From an uncultured Oscillospiraceae bacterium (GTDB taxonomy: Bacteria; Bacillota; Clostridia; Oscillospirales; Oscillospiraceae): a DNA stretch of 35,691 nt. Location of the stretch: NCBI GenBank assembly GCA_947624985.1, contig CANQMO010000023.1, forward strand, positions 1 to 35,691, given 5' to 3'. This document shows positions 7,423 to 14,781 of the stretch, piece after piece; the first letter of the stretch is position 1; every line of letters starts with the position of its first letter. The translations under genes were made by a program, and so were the position numbers. The notes below the pieces were generated by a model that was not told the DNA's origin, searched no databases, and worked only from the letters and a program-made list of their open reading frames with translations.

Positions 7423-7670
7423 ACACTCTGATCAATGACCCGGCGAATGAGGAGCGCGGATTGCTGCCCTACCCGGTGATCGTCGCGGCCACACGGGGCG
7501 ACCCGGAGGCCATGATGACGGTCGTGCAGCATTACGAAAGCTACATATCCAGCCTGTCCATGCGAAAGCTCCGTGACGAGCGCGGCAACTTCTATTATGG
7601 CATAGACATGGACATCCGGGACCGCCTGCGTGCCAAGCTCATGCGGGCCGTTCTCTCCTTTAACGTCTAG
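7419..7670 (+). CDS. Helix-turn-helix protein (Tn916 Orf8-like)
   Basis: An 83-residue protein starting MNTLINDPANEER at ATG 7419, which overlaps the TGA of the preceding gene (ATGA) and has GGAGGA upstream; the GTG at 7413 is less likely. The segment YPVIVAATRGDPEAMMTVVQHYESYI followed by DIRDRLRAKLMRAVLSFNV is typical of the small helix-turn-helix domain proteins encoded after Orf7 in Tn916-like ICEs, resembling a partial sigma region 2. It probably acts with the Orf7-like protein to turn on ICE genes. Confidence 0.87.
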   Translation: MNTLINDPANEERGLLPYPVIVAATRGDPEAMMTVVQHYESYISSLSMRKLRDERGNFYYGIDMDIRDRLRAKLMRAVLSFNV

Positions 7671-8024
7671 GTCACACCACCCACCTGTGCGCCCTTTCAG
7701 CAGGAGCCGAGCCTTCTGCGCTTGAAAAAGAAAGCGGCGTAGCGACTGACGGCGCAGTATAGGGCGAATCAGACACGTTCCATGTGCGTCGGAGCCATAC
7801 GGCGGGTGCGCCACAACGCCCCAGGAGGGCAGAGCGAGAAACACCGCGCCGCACACAGCTTTGGCAAAGCTGCCGGCCATGAGGCGTACATGGGTCAGAT
7901 ACTTGCGTCGGCTATGCGTCACAGCGTAGGACGCCCTGCCATGAGCATGGGGGGAGGCTCACAACCTATGGAGCGGCTTGCCAGCCGCCGCCTGATCTTG
8001 TCCTGAATATCAATCACCAAGCGG
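7671..8024. other. 354-bp noncoding, partly structured region
   Basis: No coding frame here has a ribosome site or convincing composition. Local hairpins include AGCTTTG/CAAAGCT at about 7858-7872 and GCGGCT/AGCCGC at about 7972-7987, plus GC-rich segments that could pair at longer range. It follows the Orf8-like stop and ends at palindrome copy 4. It could be a long 3' untranslated region, a small RNA or a DNA site. I recognise no known RNA family. Confidence 0.4.
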
Positions 8025-8054
8025 AAAATGCGTCTCACCATGAGACGCATTTTT
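8025..8054 (+). repeat. Module-boundary palindrome, copy 4 (terminator-like)
   Basis: A perfect 13-bp stem AAAATGCGTCTCA / TGAGACGCATTTT with loop CCA, followed by another T. It separates the regulatory module from the recombination module. Confidence 0.88.
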
Positions 8055-8062
8055 CTGCTCTT

Positions 8063-8086
8063 GGCCCGCTGAAAAGCGGGCCTTTG
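8063..8086 (+). terminator. Second hairpin terminator before the recombination module
   Basis: GGCCCGCT / AGCGGGCC with loop GAAA, followed by TTTG. It follows palindrome copy 4 by 8 bp, so the regulatory transcript is doubly insulated from the recombination genes. Confidence 0.65.
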
Positions 8087-8168
8087 TGTTGACATCCATT
8101 CGGGACAAACGGCCAAAACATAGTGGCCGAGCCATTATACATAGACTGGGGAGAGGAGGTGTCCTATT

Positions 8169-8438
8169 ATGATAGATCTGGCAGAACTAGAGCGAATGGA
8201 GAAAGCCAGCCGTGATTTATTTGAAAGCGGCAGCTTGACGGACATTTCAAGCATAACGATGATCGGTGGCGACACGCCTATGCAAAAGCTGGAAAGCCTG
8301 TCGGCACAGCTGAAGAATCTGTACTGTTTCCGCGTGGGCAACACCCCGGTCATGATCTCATTCAAAGAGAATGGGCCGACCCTGGAGGAATCTGTGACCC
8401 GGTATTTCACTGGGCTGAAACAAGGGGTACAAATTTGA
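8169..8438 (+). CDS. Small ICE protein upstream of the recombinase, possible directionality factor
   Basis: An 89-residue protein starting at ATG 8169 after AGGAGG (8154-8159). The first 45 residues are helical and polar. The C-terminal part (FRVGNTPVMISFKENGPTLE followed by ESVTRYFTGL) resembles the short TnpW-type proteins found beside serine recombinases of Clostridia elements. Its position corresponds to that of xis in Tn916, so a role as recombination directionality factor is plausible but unproven. Its stop codon overlaps the -35 box of the recombinase promoter. Confidence 0.65.
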   Translation: MIDLAELERMEKASRDLFESGSLTDISSITMIGGDTPMQKLESLSAQLKNLYCFRVGNTPVMISFKENGPTLEESVTRYFTGLKQGVQI

Positions 8439-8463
8439 CGCTGACGGCTCTTCCTGATACAAT
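8435..8463 (+). promoter_or_regulatory. Sigma-A type promoter of the serine recombinase gene
   Basis: TTGACG at 8435-8440, a 17-bp spacer and TACAAT at 8458-8463. The predicted transcript begins at about 8470, 32 nt before the TTG start. The -35 box includes the stop codon of the small upstream gene. Confidence 0.7.
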
Positions 8464-8501
8464 TAAGATGTATAAAGCGGGAAGAAAAGGAGGCTTCCCC
8501 G

Positions 8502-10199
8502 TTGGCAAGAGTTAGAAGGACAGAGCAGACCAGGGCGGCGGCCAAGCAGATCGTCTGGCGAGTGGGTAAGTATATCCGCCTTTCCCGCGAGGACGGCAAC
8601 GTAGTCTCTGAATCGGTTGTCAACCAAGACAAAATACTGAATGACGAGCTGCCTCGCTTTTTCGAGGACGGTCTGTATGAGGTCGTTGATACCTATATCG
8701 ATGACGGCACCAGCGGCACGACGGACATTGAACGTGAGGACTTTCAGCGCATGGTGCGCGATGTGAAGTCCGGCAGGATCAACTGTATCATCGTAAAAAA
8801 TCTCTCGCGGGCGTTTCGGAACAGTGCAAATCAGGGCTTTTTCCTGGAAGAATTTATCCCCCTATACAGCACACGTTTTATCTCCCTGTACCAGCCCTGC
8901 ATTGACACATACCTAAATCCAGAAGTGGTACACAGCCTAGAGGTCAGCATCACCGGCTTTATGAACGAGCAATATGCCTATAAGACCTCTGCTGACATAC
9001 GCAGGACATTCAAGCATAAAAGGGAGAACGGCGAGTTCATTGGGGCCTTTGCCCCCTATGGGTATCTGAAAGACCCGGAGGACAAAAACGCCCTCATCAT
9101 AGACGAGGACGCGGCACAAATCGTGCGGGATATTTTCACATGGTACGTTTCTGACGGCATGAGCAAGGGCGGGATCGTAAGAAAGCTCAATGAACTGGGC
9201 ATCCCGAACCCCACCGCCTATAAGCGATCAAAGGGCTTCCACTATGAAAACCCTCACGCCAAGCAAAATGATGGATTGTGGTCCATGCCCTCCGTCAGCC
9301 GTCTGCTGCAAAACCCGGTTTATATCGGGGTCATGCGTCAGGGTATGCAAAAGGTCATAAGCTACAAGGTACACAAGCGTACCGCAGTCCCGGAAGATGA
9401 ATGGTACATCGTTGAAAACGCTGTCCCGCCGATCATCAGCAAGGAAGTGTTTAAGGCTGCCCAGAGCTTGCACCAAAAAGATACCCGGACGCCTGCCGGG
9501 AAACAAGAGGTCTATATGTTTGCCGGACTGCTCCGCTGTGCCGATTGCAAAAAGGGTATGTACCGCCATACGTCCAAAAAGCAGGTGTATTACAAATGCA
9601 GAACGCACACGGAAAAGGGAAAGGGTTTTTGTTCCACCCACGCCATCCGAGTAAGCGTTTTGGAATCTGCGGTGCTTGCAGCTATCCAGGAGCAAATCGC
9701 CTTGGTAGAACGCCTAGCTGAAATCGTCGGAGAGATCAATGCGGCACCTGTGATTAAGACAGAATCCGTGAGGCTTAACGCCGCGCTGAAGCAGCGGACA
9801 AAGGAATTGGAGAAAGCTACCGCCCTTGCAGACGGCCTTTATATGGACTGGAAAAACGGTGACATCAGCCGGGACCAGTACCGCCGGATGAAGGTCAAGT
9901 GCGACGAGCAGATCGAACAGCTTGAACAGACGATAGCACAGATCAAGGACGAGTGCGAGACGTTGAGCCACGGCATATCGCCTGACAGCGACCCATACCT
10001 TACCGCCTTTCTCAAACACCGGAATATTACCGCCCTATCCCGTGGCATCGTCACGGAATTGATAGATACCATCTATGTCCATGAGGGTGGGGGACTGGAG
10101 ATCGAGTTTCGGTTTCAAGACCAGTATCGCCGAATCGTAGAGTTCATCGAGAACAATAAAAATGACCTCTACGTTGTCGGCGAAAAAAGTGTTTCGTGA
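8502..10199 (+). CDS. Large serine recombinase (ICE integrase/excisionase)
   Basis: A 565-residue site-specific recombinase that integrates and excises the ICE. The N-terminal resolvase domain (about 20-170) has the nucleophile Ser28 in YIRLSRED and the conserved VKNLSRAFRN region. A recombinase domain (about 190-310) follows, with GAFAPYGY and the NPVYIGV motif. A zinc ribbon uses Cys346, Cys349, Cys366 and Cys377, and a coiled coil lies at about 415-490. The start is TTG at 8502 after AAAGGAGG (8486-8493), spacing 8. The gene ends within about 15 bp of the ICE boundary, as with TndX of Tn5397. Full length, with all expected motifs. Confidence 0.95.
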   Translation: MARVRRTEQTRAAAKQIVWRVGKYIRLSREDGNVVSESVVNQDKILNDELPRFFEDGLYEVVDTYIDDGTSGTTDIEREDFQRMVRDVKSGRINCIIVKNLSRAFRNSANQGFFLEEFIPLYSTRFISLYQPCIDTYLNPEVVHSLEVSITGFMNEQYAYKTSADIRRTFKHKRENGEFIGAFAPYGYLKDPEDKNALIIDEDAAQIVRDIFTWYVSDGMSKGGIVRKLNELGIPNPTAYKRSKGFHYENPHAKQNDGLWSMPSVSRLLQNPVYIGVMRQGMQKVISYKVHKRTAVPEDEWYIVENAVPPIISKEVFKAAQSLHQKDTRTPAGKQEVYMFAGLLRCADCKKGMYRHTSKKQVYYKCRTHTEKGKGFCSTHAIRVSVLESAVLAAIQEQIALVERLAEIVGEINAAPVIKTESVRLNAALKQRTKELEKATALADGLYMDWKNGDISRDQYRRMKVKCDEQIEQLEQTIAQIKDECETLSHGISPDSDPYLTAFLKHRNITALSRGIVTELIDTIYVHEGGGLEIEFRFQDQYRRIVEFIENNKNDLYVVGEKSVS

Positions 10200-10213
10200 G
10201 GGGTTCATAAATA

Positions 10214-10693
10214 AATGCACCTACCGGTCCCACGGGTCCTGTGGCTACTACACCGACGGGTCTCGCGGCCTACGGCGGACGGTATAACGTCACCGGCTCT
10301 ACCCTGGACCTGGCCGCCGGCACGCCGACGCAGGTGCCTTTGGCGGCTACCATGCCGGCGCTTGGCGCGACGTATCCCACCGCCAATGAGATCACCATCG
10401 CGGACGCGGGTGACTATGAGATCAACTATTCCGCTCTGGTGAGCACCACCGGCGGACAGTCGCTGACGCTGGCCGTGCGTGTGAACGACACCGCCGACCC
10501 GTCCGCCACCCAGACTGTAGCGCTGACGGGCGGTGTGGAGACGCCGCTGAGCGGCTCCGTTATCGTGACGCTGGCCCCGGGCGACGTTATCGACCTCGCC
10601 CTGACGTCTCCCAGCGCCGCGGACGTGACGTTCGGCACCGGCCAGACCGCCGCTCTGACGGTAAAGAAGCTGGATGCCCCTGCCGCCGTGTAA
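10214..10693 (+). pseudogene. 5'-truncated collagen-like protein with BclA-type C-terminal domain
   Basis: The frame reads GPTGPTGPVATTPTG and then a domain of about 145 residues rich in Thr, Ala and Gly (starting about NVTGSTLDLAAGTPTQVPLA and ending VKKLDAPAAV). This is the layout of Clostridia collagen-like surface or exosporium proteins with a BclA C-terminal, TNF-like trimerisation domain. The upstream repeats and start are missing because the ICE has inserted within the repeat region. The in-frame stop TAA at 10,208 belongs to ICE sequence. GTG 10,241 could nominally start a 150-residue protein but has no ribosome site. The 5' part of the gene should lie beyond the left end of the ICE. 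Confidence 0.85.
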
Positions 10694-10710
10694 AAGAAAC
10701 GGCCGTCAAA

Positions 10711-10742
10711 AAAGGCCCCGCCGCATTCACGGCAGGGCCTTT
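10711..10742. terminator. Bidirectional terminator between collagen-like gene and ahcY
   Basis: A 13-bp stem AAAGGCCCCGCCG / CGGCAGGGCCTTT (one mismatch) with A/T runs on both sides, lying between two convergent genes. Confidence 0.8.
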
Positions 10743-10753
10743 ATCCTGTTTGC

Positions 10754-11989
10754 TCACACGCCCAGATAGTCCTTCTGCTCCTGGGTGAGCGTGTCGATGG
10801 CCACGCCCATGGCCGCCAGCTTCCGCCGGGCCACGTCCTCGTCGATGGCCCGGGGCACGGCGTACACGCCGGGGGCCAGCTTGCCCTTGTTCTCCGCAAG
10901 ATACCGGGCCGACAGGGCCTGGATGGCAAAGCTCATGTCCATGATCTCCGCCGGGTGCCCGTCGCCGGAGGCAAGATTCACCAGCCGCCCCTCGGCGATG
11001 GCGAAAACCGTCCGCCCGTTGGGGAGCGTGTAGCCCTCGATATTGTGGCGGGCCTCCTGGTGGGACACGGCGTACTTCTCCAGCGCCTCCATGTCCACCT
11101 CCACGTTGAAGTGGCCCGCGTTGGTGAGGATGGCCCCGTCCTTCAGCAGGGGGAAGTGCTCCTCGGTGATGACCCGCTCGCAGCCAGTGACGGTGCAGAA
11201 GATGTCGCCGATCTTGGCGGCCTCGGCCATGGGCAGCACGGTAAAGCCGTCCATCACCGCCTCGATAGCCCGGATGGGGTCCACCTCCGTGACGATGACC
11301 CGGGCGCCCAGGCCCTTGGCCCGCATGGCCACGCCCTTGCCGCACCAGCCGTAACCGGCCACTACCACGTCCTTGCCGGCGACGATCAGATTGGTGGTGC
11401 GCATGATACCGTCCCAGACGGACTGACCGGTGCCGTAGCGGTTGTCGAAAAGGTGCTTGCAGTCCGCGTCGTTGACGGTGACCGCCGGGAACCGGAGGGT
11501 CCCGGCCCGCTGCATCTGGTGCAGGCGGATGATACCGGTGGTGGTCTCCTCGCAGGAGCCGATCACGCCGGGCAGCAGGTCGGTGTAGACCGTGTGTATC
11601 CGGTGGACAAGATCGCCCCCGTCGTCGATGATGATGTTGGGGCCCACCGCCAGGACTTTGTCGATGTTGGCGTCATACTCCGCCCCCGTGCAGCCGTGCA
11701 CGGCGTGCACCTCCAGCCCGCCGGCCACCAGGGCCGCCGCCACGTCGTCCTGCGTGGACAGGGGGTTGGAGCCCGTGATGTGCATTTCGGCGCCGCCCCG
11801 GGCCATCACCCGGCACAGGTACGCCGTCTTTGCCTCCAGGTGCACGGACAGAGCCACCTTCAGCCCCGCGAAGGGCTTTTCCCGCTCAAATTCCTCGCCG
11901 ATGGCCCGGCACAGGGGCATGTTCCGCTCCACCCAGGCGATCTTCTTCTCCCCGGAGGGGGCTAACTCGATATCTCGGATCGTGCTCAT
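10754..11989 (-). CDS. ahcY: Adenosylhomocysteinase
   Basis: A 411-residue S-adenosylhomocysteine hydrolase, cytosolic and NAD-dependent, cleaving SAH to adenosine and homocysteine. Visible family motifs are SCEETTTGIIRLHQM, VNDADCKHLFDNRYGTGQS (catalytic Asp/Asn/Lys region), the NAD-binding GYGWCGKGVAMRAKGLGA and NAGHFNVEVD. It is of the shorter type that lacks the insertion found in longer bacterial enzymes. The start is the MSTIRD ATG at 11,989, with GGAAGGAAA upstream; the longer frame from 12,028 overlaps the metK end and is unlikely. It is the second gene of the metK operon, so the SAM riboswitch should control it too. Confidence 0.95.
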   Translation of the reverse strand: MSTIRDIELAPSGEKKIAWVERNMPLCRAIGEEFEREKPFAGLKVALSVHLEAKTAYLCRVMARGGAEMHITGSNPLSTQDDVAAALVAGGLEVHAVHGCTGAEYDANIDKVLAVGPNIIIDDGGDLVHRIHTVYTDLLPGVIGSCEETTTGIIRLHQMQRAGTLRFPAVTVNDADCKHLFDNRYGTGQSVWDGIMRTTNLIVAGKDVVVAGYGWCGKGVAMRAKGLGARVIVTEVDPIRAIEAVMDGFTVLPMAEAAKIGDIFCTVTGCERVITEEHFPLLKDGAILTNAGHFNVEVDMEALEKYAVSHQEARHNIEGYTLPNGRTVFAIAEGRLVNLASGDGHPAEIMDMSFAIQALSARYLAENKGKLAPGVYAVPRAIDEDVARRKLAAMGVAIDTLTQEQKDYLGV

Positions 11990-12011
11990 AGCTCGTTTTC
12001 CTTCCGCATAG

Positions 12012-13286
12012 TTATTTTTGAGGCTCATCCTTTAGCCCAGAACTTCCACCACGGTCTTTTTTTTTTACGCTTTCGGAGGAGGGCACCAGCGCCTCCTTGG
12101 GCTCGGGGATGGCGGCCTTCAGAGCGTCGACCTTATCGGTCCGCTCCCAGGGCACGTCCAGGTCCTCCCGGCCCATGTGGCCGTAAGCCGCCGTCTGCCG
12201 GTAGATGGGCCGGCGCAGGTCCAGGTCGCGGATGATGGCGGAGGGGCGCAGGTCGAACGTCTGGTTCACGGCGTTTTGCAGCAGCTCGTCGGACACCTTG
12301 CCGGTGCCGAAGGTGGTCACGTTCACGCTGACCGGGTTGGCCACGCCGATGGCGTAGGCGATCTGGACCTGGCAGCGGCGGGCAAAGCCGGCGGCCACGA
12401 TGTTCTTGGCCACCCAGCGGGCGGCATAGGCGGCGGACCGGTCCACCTTGGTGGGGTCCTTGCCGGAGAAGGAGCCGCCCCCGTGAGGCGCGCTGCCGCC
12501 GTATGTATCCACGATGATCTTCCGTCCGGTGAGCCCGGAGTCGCCCTGGGGCCCGCCCACCACGAAGCGGCCGGTGGGGTTGACGTAGCACTTCACGTCC
12601 CCGTGGTTGAGCCGCTCGGGCAATATGGGCGTGATGACCTCCCGGATGATGTCGTCCCGGATCTGCTCATTTTCCACATCCGGGGCGTGCTGGGTGGAGA
12701 CCACCACCGTGTCCACCCGGACAGGCTTGTCCTCCTCGTCATACTCCACGGTCACCTGGGTCTTGCCGTCGGGCCGCAGATAGGGAAGCGTTCCGTCCTT
12801 GCGGACCTGGGCCAGCCGCCGGGCCATCTTGTGGGCCAGGCTGATGGGCAGCGGCATGAGCTCCGGGGTCTCGTCGCAGGCGTAGCCGAACATCATGCCC
12901 TGGTCGCCGGCGCCGTTTTCAAGCTCCGCCGCGTCGCCGCCGGACTTCTGCTCCAGGCTGGCGTTCACGCCCATGGCGATGTCCGGGCTCTGCTCGTCGA
13001 TGGACGTGATCACCGCGCAGGTGTCGCAGTCCATGCCGTACTTGGCCCGGTCATAGCCGATCTCCCGCAGCACCTGGCGGGCCACCTTGGGGATGTCCAC
13101 ATAGCAGCTCGTGGTGATCTCGCCCATCACATACACCATGCCGGTGGTGGCCGTGCACTCGCAGGCTACATGGCCCTGGGGGTCCTTGGCCATGATCTCG
13201 TCCAGGATCGCGTCAGCGATCTGGTCGCATATCTTGTCGGGATGGCCTTCCGTGACCGATTCGGAGGTAAACAGATAGTGACTCAT
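12012..13286 (-). CDS. metK: S-adenosylmethionine synthetase
   Basis: Makes SAM from methionine and ATP. Signature segments are TEGHPDK near the N-terminus, [15 protein letters not shown], and [19 protein letters not shown]. The start MSHYLF at 13,286 follows AAGGAGAT; the longer frame from 13,316 runs into the leader. The protein as read (424 residues) ends in an odd hydrophilic tail ([17 protein letters not shown]) after a run of ten A on the coding strand (plus 12,057-12,066). With nine A it would end [10 protein letters not shown] at a TAA (12,032-12,034), which looks more natural. Slippage or a sequencing indel is therefore suspected. It is the first gene of an operon with ahcY. Confidence 0.95.
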   Translation of the reverse strand: MSHYLFTSESVTEGHPDKICDQIADAILDEIMAKDPQGHVACECTATTGMVYVMGEITTSCYVDIPKVARQVLREIGYDRAKYGMDCDTCAVITSIDEQSPDIAMGVNASLEQKSGGDAAELENGAGDQGMMFGYACDETPELMPLPISLAHKMARRLAQVRKDGTLPYLRPDGKTQVTVEYDEEDKPVRVDTVVVSTQHAPDVENEQIRDDIIREVITPILPERLNHGDVKCYVNPTGRFVVGGPQGDSGLTGRKIIVDTYGGSAPHGGGSFSGKDPTKVDRSAAYAARWVAKNIVAAGFARRCQVQIAYAIGVANPVSVNVTTFGTGKVSDELLQNAVNQTFDLRPSAIIRDLDLRRPIYRQTAAYGHMGREDLDVPWERTDKVDALKAAIPEPKEALVPSSESVKKKDRGGSSGLKDEPQK

Positions 13287-13314
13287 AACAGATCTCCTTT
13301 GCAAAAATTTAGCC

Positions 13315-13343
13315 AAAAAAAGCTCGCCGGAGGTCGGCGGGCA
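13315..13343 (-). terminator. Riboswitch-controlled terminator of metK
   Basis: On the minus strand GCCCGCCG pairs with CGGCGAGC (one mismatch) and is followed by TTTTTTT. It lies 29 bp upstream of the metK ATG. Confidence 0.85.
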
Positions 13344-13456
13344 AGAACATAGCTGTTCCTTATCTTTCGATTTACACCGCCGGAATTGGCACCTTTTGCT
13401 CCTCGCACAGGTTGCCGGGCTTCACAGGGCCGGTCCCTCCGCCACTCTTGATAAGG
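13315..13456 (-). promoter_or_regulatory. SAM-I (S-box) riboswitch with terminator
   Basis: On the minus strand the aptamer (13,456 to 13,358) starts CCTTATCAAGAGTGGCGGAG and has the S-box core GAGGGACCGGCCC, TGAAGCCCGGCAACC and the kink-turn region. P1 closes as CCTTATC with GATAAGG. The expression platform ends with a GC-rich hairpin and seven T at 13,343-13,315, just before the metK ribosome site. SAM binding should stop transcription of metK-ahcY. Confidence 0.95.
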
Positions 13457-13476
13457 CTATGAAATTGTGCAGGTTT

Positions 13477-13504
13477 ATTGTAGCACAGTTTTGGATAAAG
13501 TCAA
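13477..13504 (-). promoter_or_regulatory. Promoter of the metK-ahcY operon
   Basis: Minus-strand TTGACT (plus 13,499-13,504), a 16-bp spacer and TACAAT (plus 13,477-13,482), about 20 bp ahead of the aptamer. Its -35 box is 7 bp from that of the divergent vanZ-like promoter. Confidence 0.8.
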
Positions 13505-13511
13505 TAGCGTC

Positions 13512-13540
13512 TTGACAAAAACCGGTTTCGGACGGACAAT
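13512..13540 (+). promoter_or_regulatory. Promoter of the vanZ-like gene, predicted leaderless start
   Basis: TTGACA at 13,512-13,517, a 17-bp spacer and GACAAT at 13,535-13,540. The expected transcription start, 6-7 nt downstream, coincides with the ATG at 13,547. Confidence 0.7.
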
Positions 13541-13546
13541 ACTGCC

Positions 13547-14116
13547 ATGAAAAAACTCTCTCAAAAGATCCTCGCCGCCTCCGTGCTCCTTACGCTGGCG
13601 TTCATCTGGATAAACTCCCTGCTCCCCGGAGACCTGTCCAGCCGGGAGAGCAACTGGATCCTGGCTCTGGTGGAGCCGGCGCTGGAGCATATCCGCTCCG
13701 GGCAGGTCCGCAGCGCCATGATCCGCCTGGCCCTGCGCCTGCCCGACGGGCTGAGCATGCCCGTCATCCACTTTGCCAGCGCCATCGAGGACCATATCCT
13801 CTCCCGGAGCGCGTCCTTCCTGGTGCGCAAGGCCGCCCACTTTTCCGAGTACGCCCTGCTGGGTTACCTGATGGGCCTTTTGTGCGTCAGCCGCGACGGA
13901 CGCAGCCGGTTTCTCCTGCCGGAGGCCGGGTGCCTGGCGGCCGCCGCCGTGGATGAGTGCATCCAGCTGTTCTCCGTCGGCCGGTCCGCCCAGCTCCGGG
14001 ACGTATGTATCGACCTGTCCGGCGCTACTCTGGGGCTGACCGTGGCGCTGGTGCTGCTGGCGGTGCTGCGGGTCTTTTACCGTCTCGCCACCCCAAAAAC
14101 TGGGAAATATTTATAA
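13547..14116 (+). CDS. VanZ-like family membrane protein
   Basis: A 189-residue membrane protein with the VanZ family pattern: an N-terminal helix ending FIWINSLLPG, then KAAHFSEYALLGYL, a conserved DECIQLF with SVGRSAQLRDVCIDLSGA, and a last hydrophobic helix. VanZ itself gives low-level teicoplanin resistance; most homologues are of unknown function, and this one has no resistance-gene context. No Shine-Dalgarno is visible before ATG 13,547 and the promoter -10 box ends only 6 bp upstream, so the message is probably leaderless. Confidence 0.85.
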   Translation: MKKLSQKILAASVLLTLAFIWINSLLPGDLSSRESNWILALVEPALEHIRSGQVRSAMIRLALRLPDGLSMPVIHFASAIEDHILSRSASFLVRKAAHFSEYALLGYLMGLLCVSRDGRSRFLLPEAGCLAAAAVDECIQLFSVGRSAQLRDVCIDLSGATLGLTVALVLLAVLRVFYRLATPKTGKYL

Positions 14117-14122
14117 AAACTA

Positions 14123-14151
14123 TTGCCCTCTTTGGAAACATGTGGTACAAT
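14123..14151 (+). promoter_or_regulatory. Promoter of hpf
   Basis: TTGCCC at 14,123-14,128, a 17-bp spacer and TACAAT at 14,146-14,151. The ribosome site AAAGGAGGT follows immediately at 14,158. Confidence 0.7.
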
Positions 14152-14174
14152 TTCCACAAAGGAGGTCGATTGCT

Positions 14175-14714
14175 ATGACATTCACATTCACCGGCAAAAA
14201 ATACGAGGTATCCGATGAGCTGAAGGCCTACGCGGAAAAGAAGATCGGCAAGATCGACAAGCTGTTCCGCACGGAGAGCGACGCGTCCGTCACCTTCAGC
14301 GCGGAGCGGGGCCGCTGCACGGCGGAGGTCACCATCCGCAACAACGGCATGTTCTATCGGGTCACCGAGACCACCAGCGACATGTTCGCCTCCATCGACT
14401 CCGCCTGCGCCGCTCTGTTCCGGCAGGTGCGCAAGAACAAGACCCGTCTGGAAAAGCGTCTGCGGGACGGCGCCTTCGAGCGCTCGTCCGCCCCCGTGTC
14501 CATCCCCGACGACGAGGAAGAGGCGGAGTACAGGATCATCCGCACCAAGCGTTTTTCCCTCAAGCCCATGAGCCCGGAGGAGGCGGTCATGCAGATGGAT
14601 CTGCTGGGCCACGCCTTTTTCGCCTTCCGCAACCAGGACGAGGACGGGGCGTTCTCCGTGGTCTACAAGCGCAACGACGGCGGTTACGGTATGATCTCCG
14701 ACGCGGCGGAATGA
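14175..14714 (+). CDS. hpf: Long-form ribosome hibernation promoting factor
   Basis: A 179-residue protein. The N-terminal RaiA/YfiA-like domain (1 to about 100: MTFTFTGKKYEVSDELKAYA, then KIGKIDKLF) binds the 30S decoding region. The C-terminal domain (about 122-175: IIRTKRFSLKPMSPEEAVMQ, MDLLGHAFFAFRN) dimerises two ribosomes into 100S particles in Gram-positive bacteria. The start is ATG 14,175 with AAAGGAGGT 8 nt upstream; the frame opening at 14,142 would include this ribosome site and is rejected. Single-gene transcription unit with its own promoter and terminator. Confidence 0.95.
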   Translation: MTFTFTGKKYEVSDELKAYAEKKIGKIDKLFRTESDASVTFSAERGRCTAEVTIRNNGMFYRVTETTSDMFASIDSACAALFRQVRKNKTRLEKRLRDGAFERSSAPVSIPDDEEEAEYRIIRTKRFSLKPMSPEEAVMQMDLLGHAFFAFRNQDEDGAFSVVYKRNDGGYGMISDAAE

Positions 14715-14726
14715 CCTTACAAAATC

Positions 14727-14758
14727 AAAGAAGCCGGCAACCGCCGGCTTCTTTTTTT
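14727..14758. terminator. Terminator between hpf and the ABC transporter operon
   Basis: AAGCCGGC / GCCGGCTT with loop AACC, extended by flanking A/T pairs and followed by seven T on the plus strand. It lies between convergent transcription units. Confidence 0.85.
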
Positions 14759-14781
14759 GTTGCTTTGCCGCGTTTAAACGA

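Larger units (their letters stand above)
1..10213. mobile_element. Right-hand part of a Tn916/Tn1549-like integrative conjugative element
   Basis: The order is NlpC/P60 hydrolase, cargo, minus-strand XRE regulator, Orf7-like sigma-like protein, Orf8-like protein, small protein, and large serine recombinase. This matches the right half of Tn916-superfamily ICEs, with a serine recombinase in place of tyrosine Int/Xis, as in Tn5397. GC is visibly lower than in the following chromosome, especially across 2.4-6.0 kb. The right boundary is inferred from the collagen-like reading frame that resumes at about 10,214, directly after the recombinase stop at 10,199. The left end lies outside the window, so attL, relaxase and the core conjugation genes cannot be seen. 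Confidence 0.88.

Noticed and set aside
10241-10693. A new intact gene starting at GTG 10,241
   Set aside because: The frame continues upstream as collagen-like GPT codons until ICE sequence, and no ribosome site precedes the GTG. It is the truncated end of a larger gene.
10955-11965. Long plus-strand frame opposite ahcY, and similar ones opposite metK, the ABC genes and htrA
   Set aside because: These are mirror frames produced by high GC. Their translations are low-complexity His/Gly/Val-rich, and the minus-strand proteins match known families over full length.
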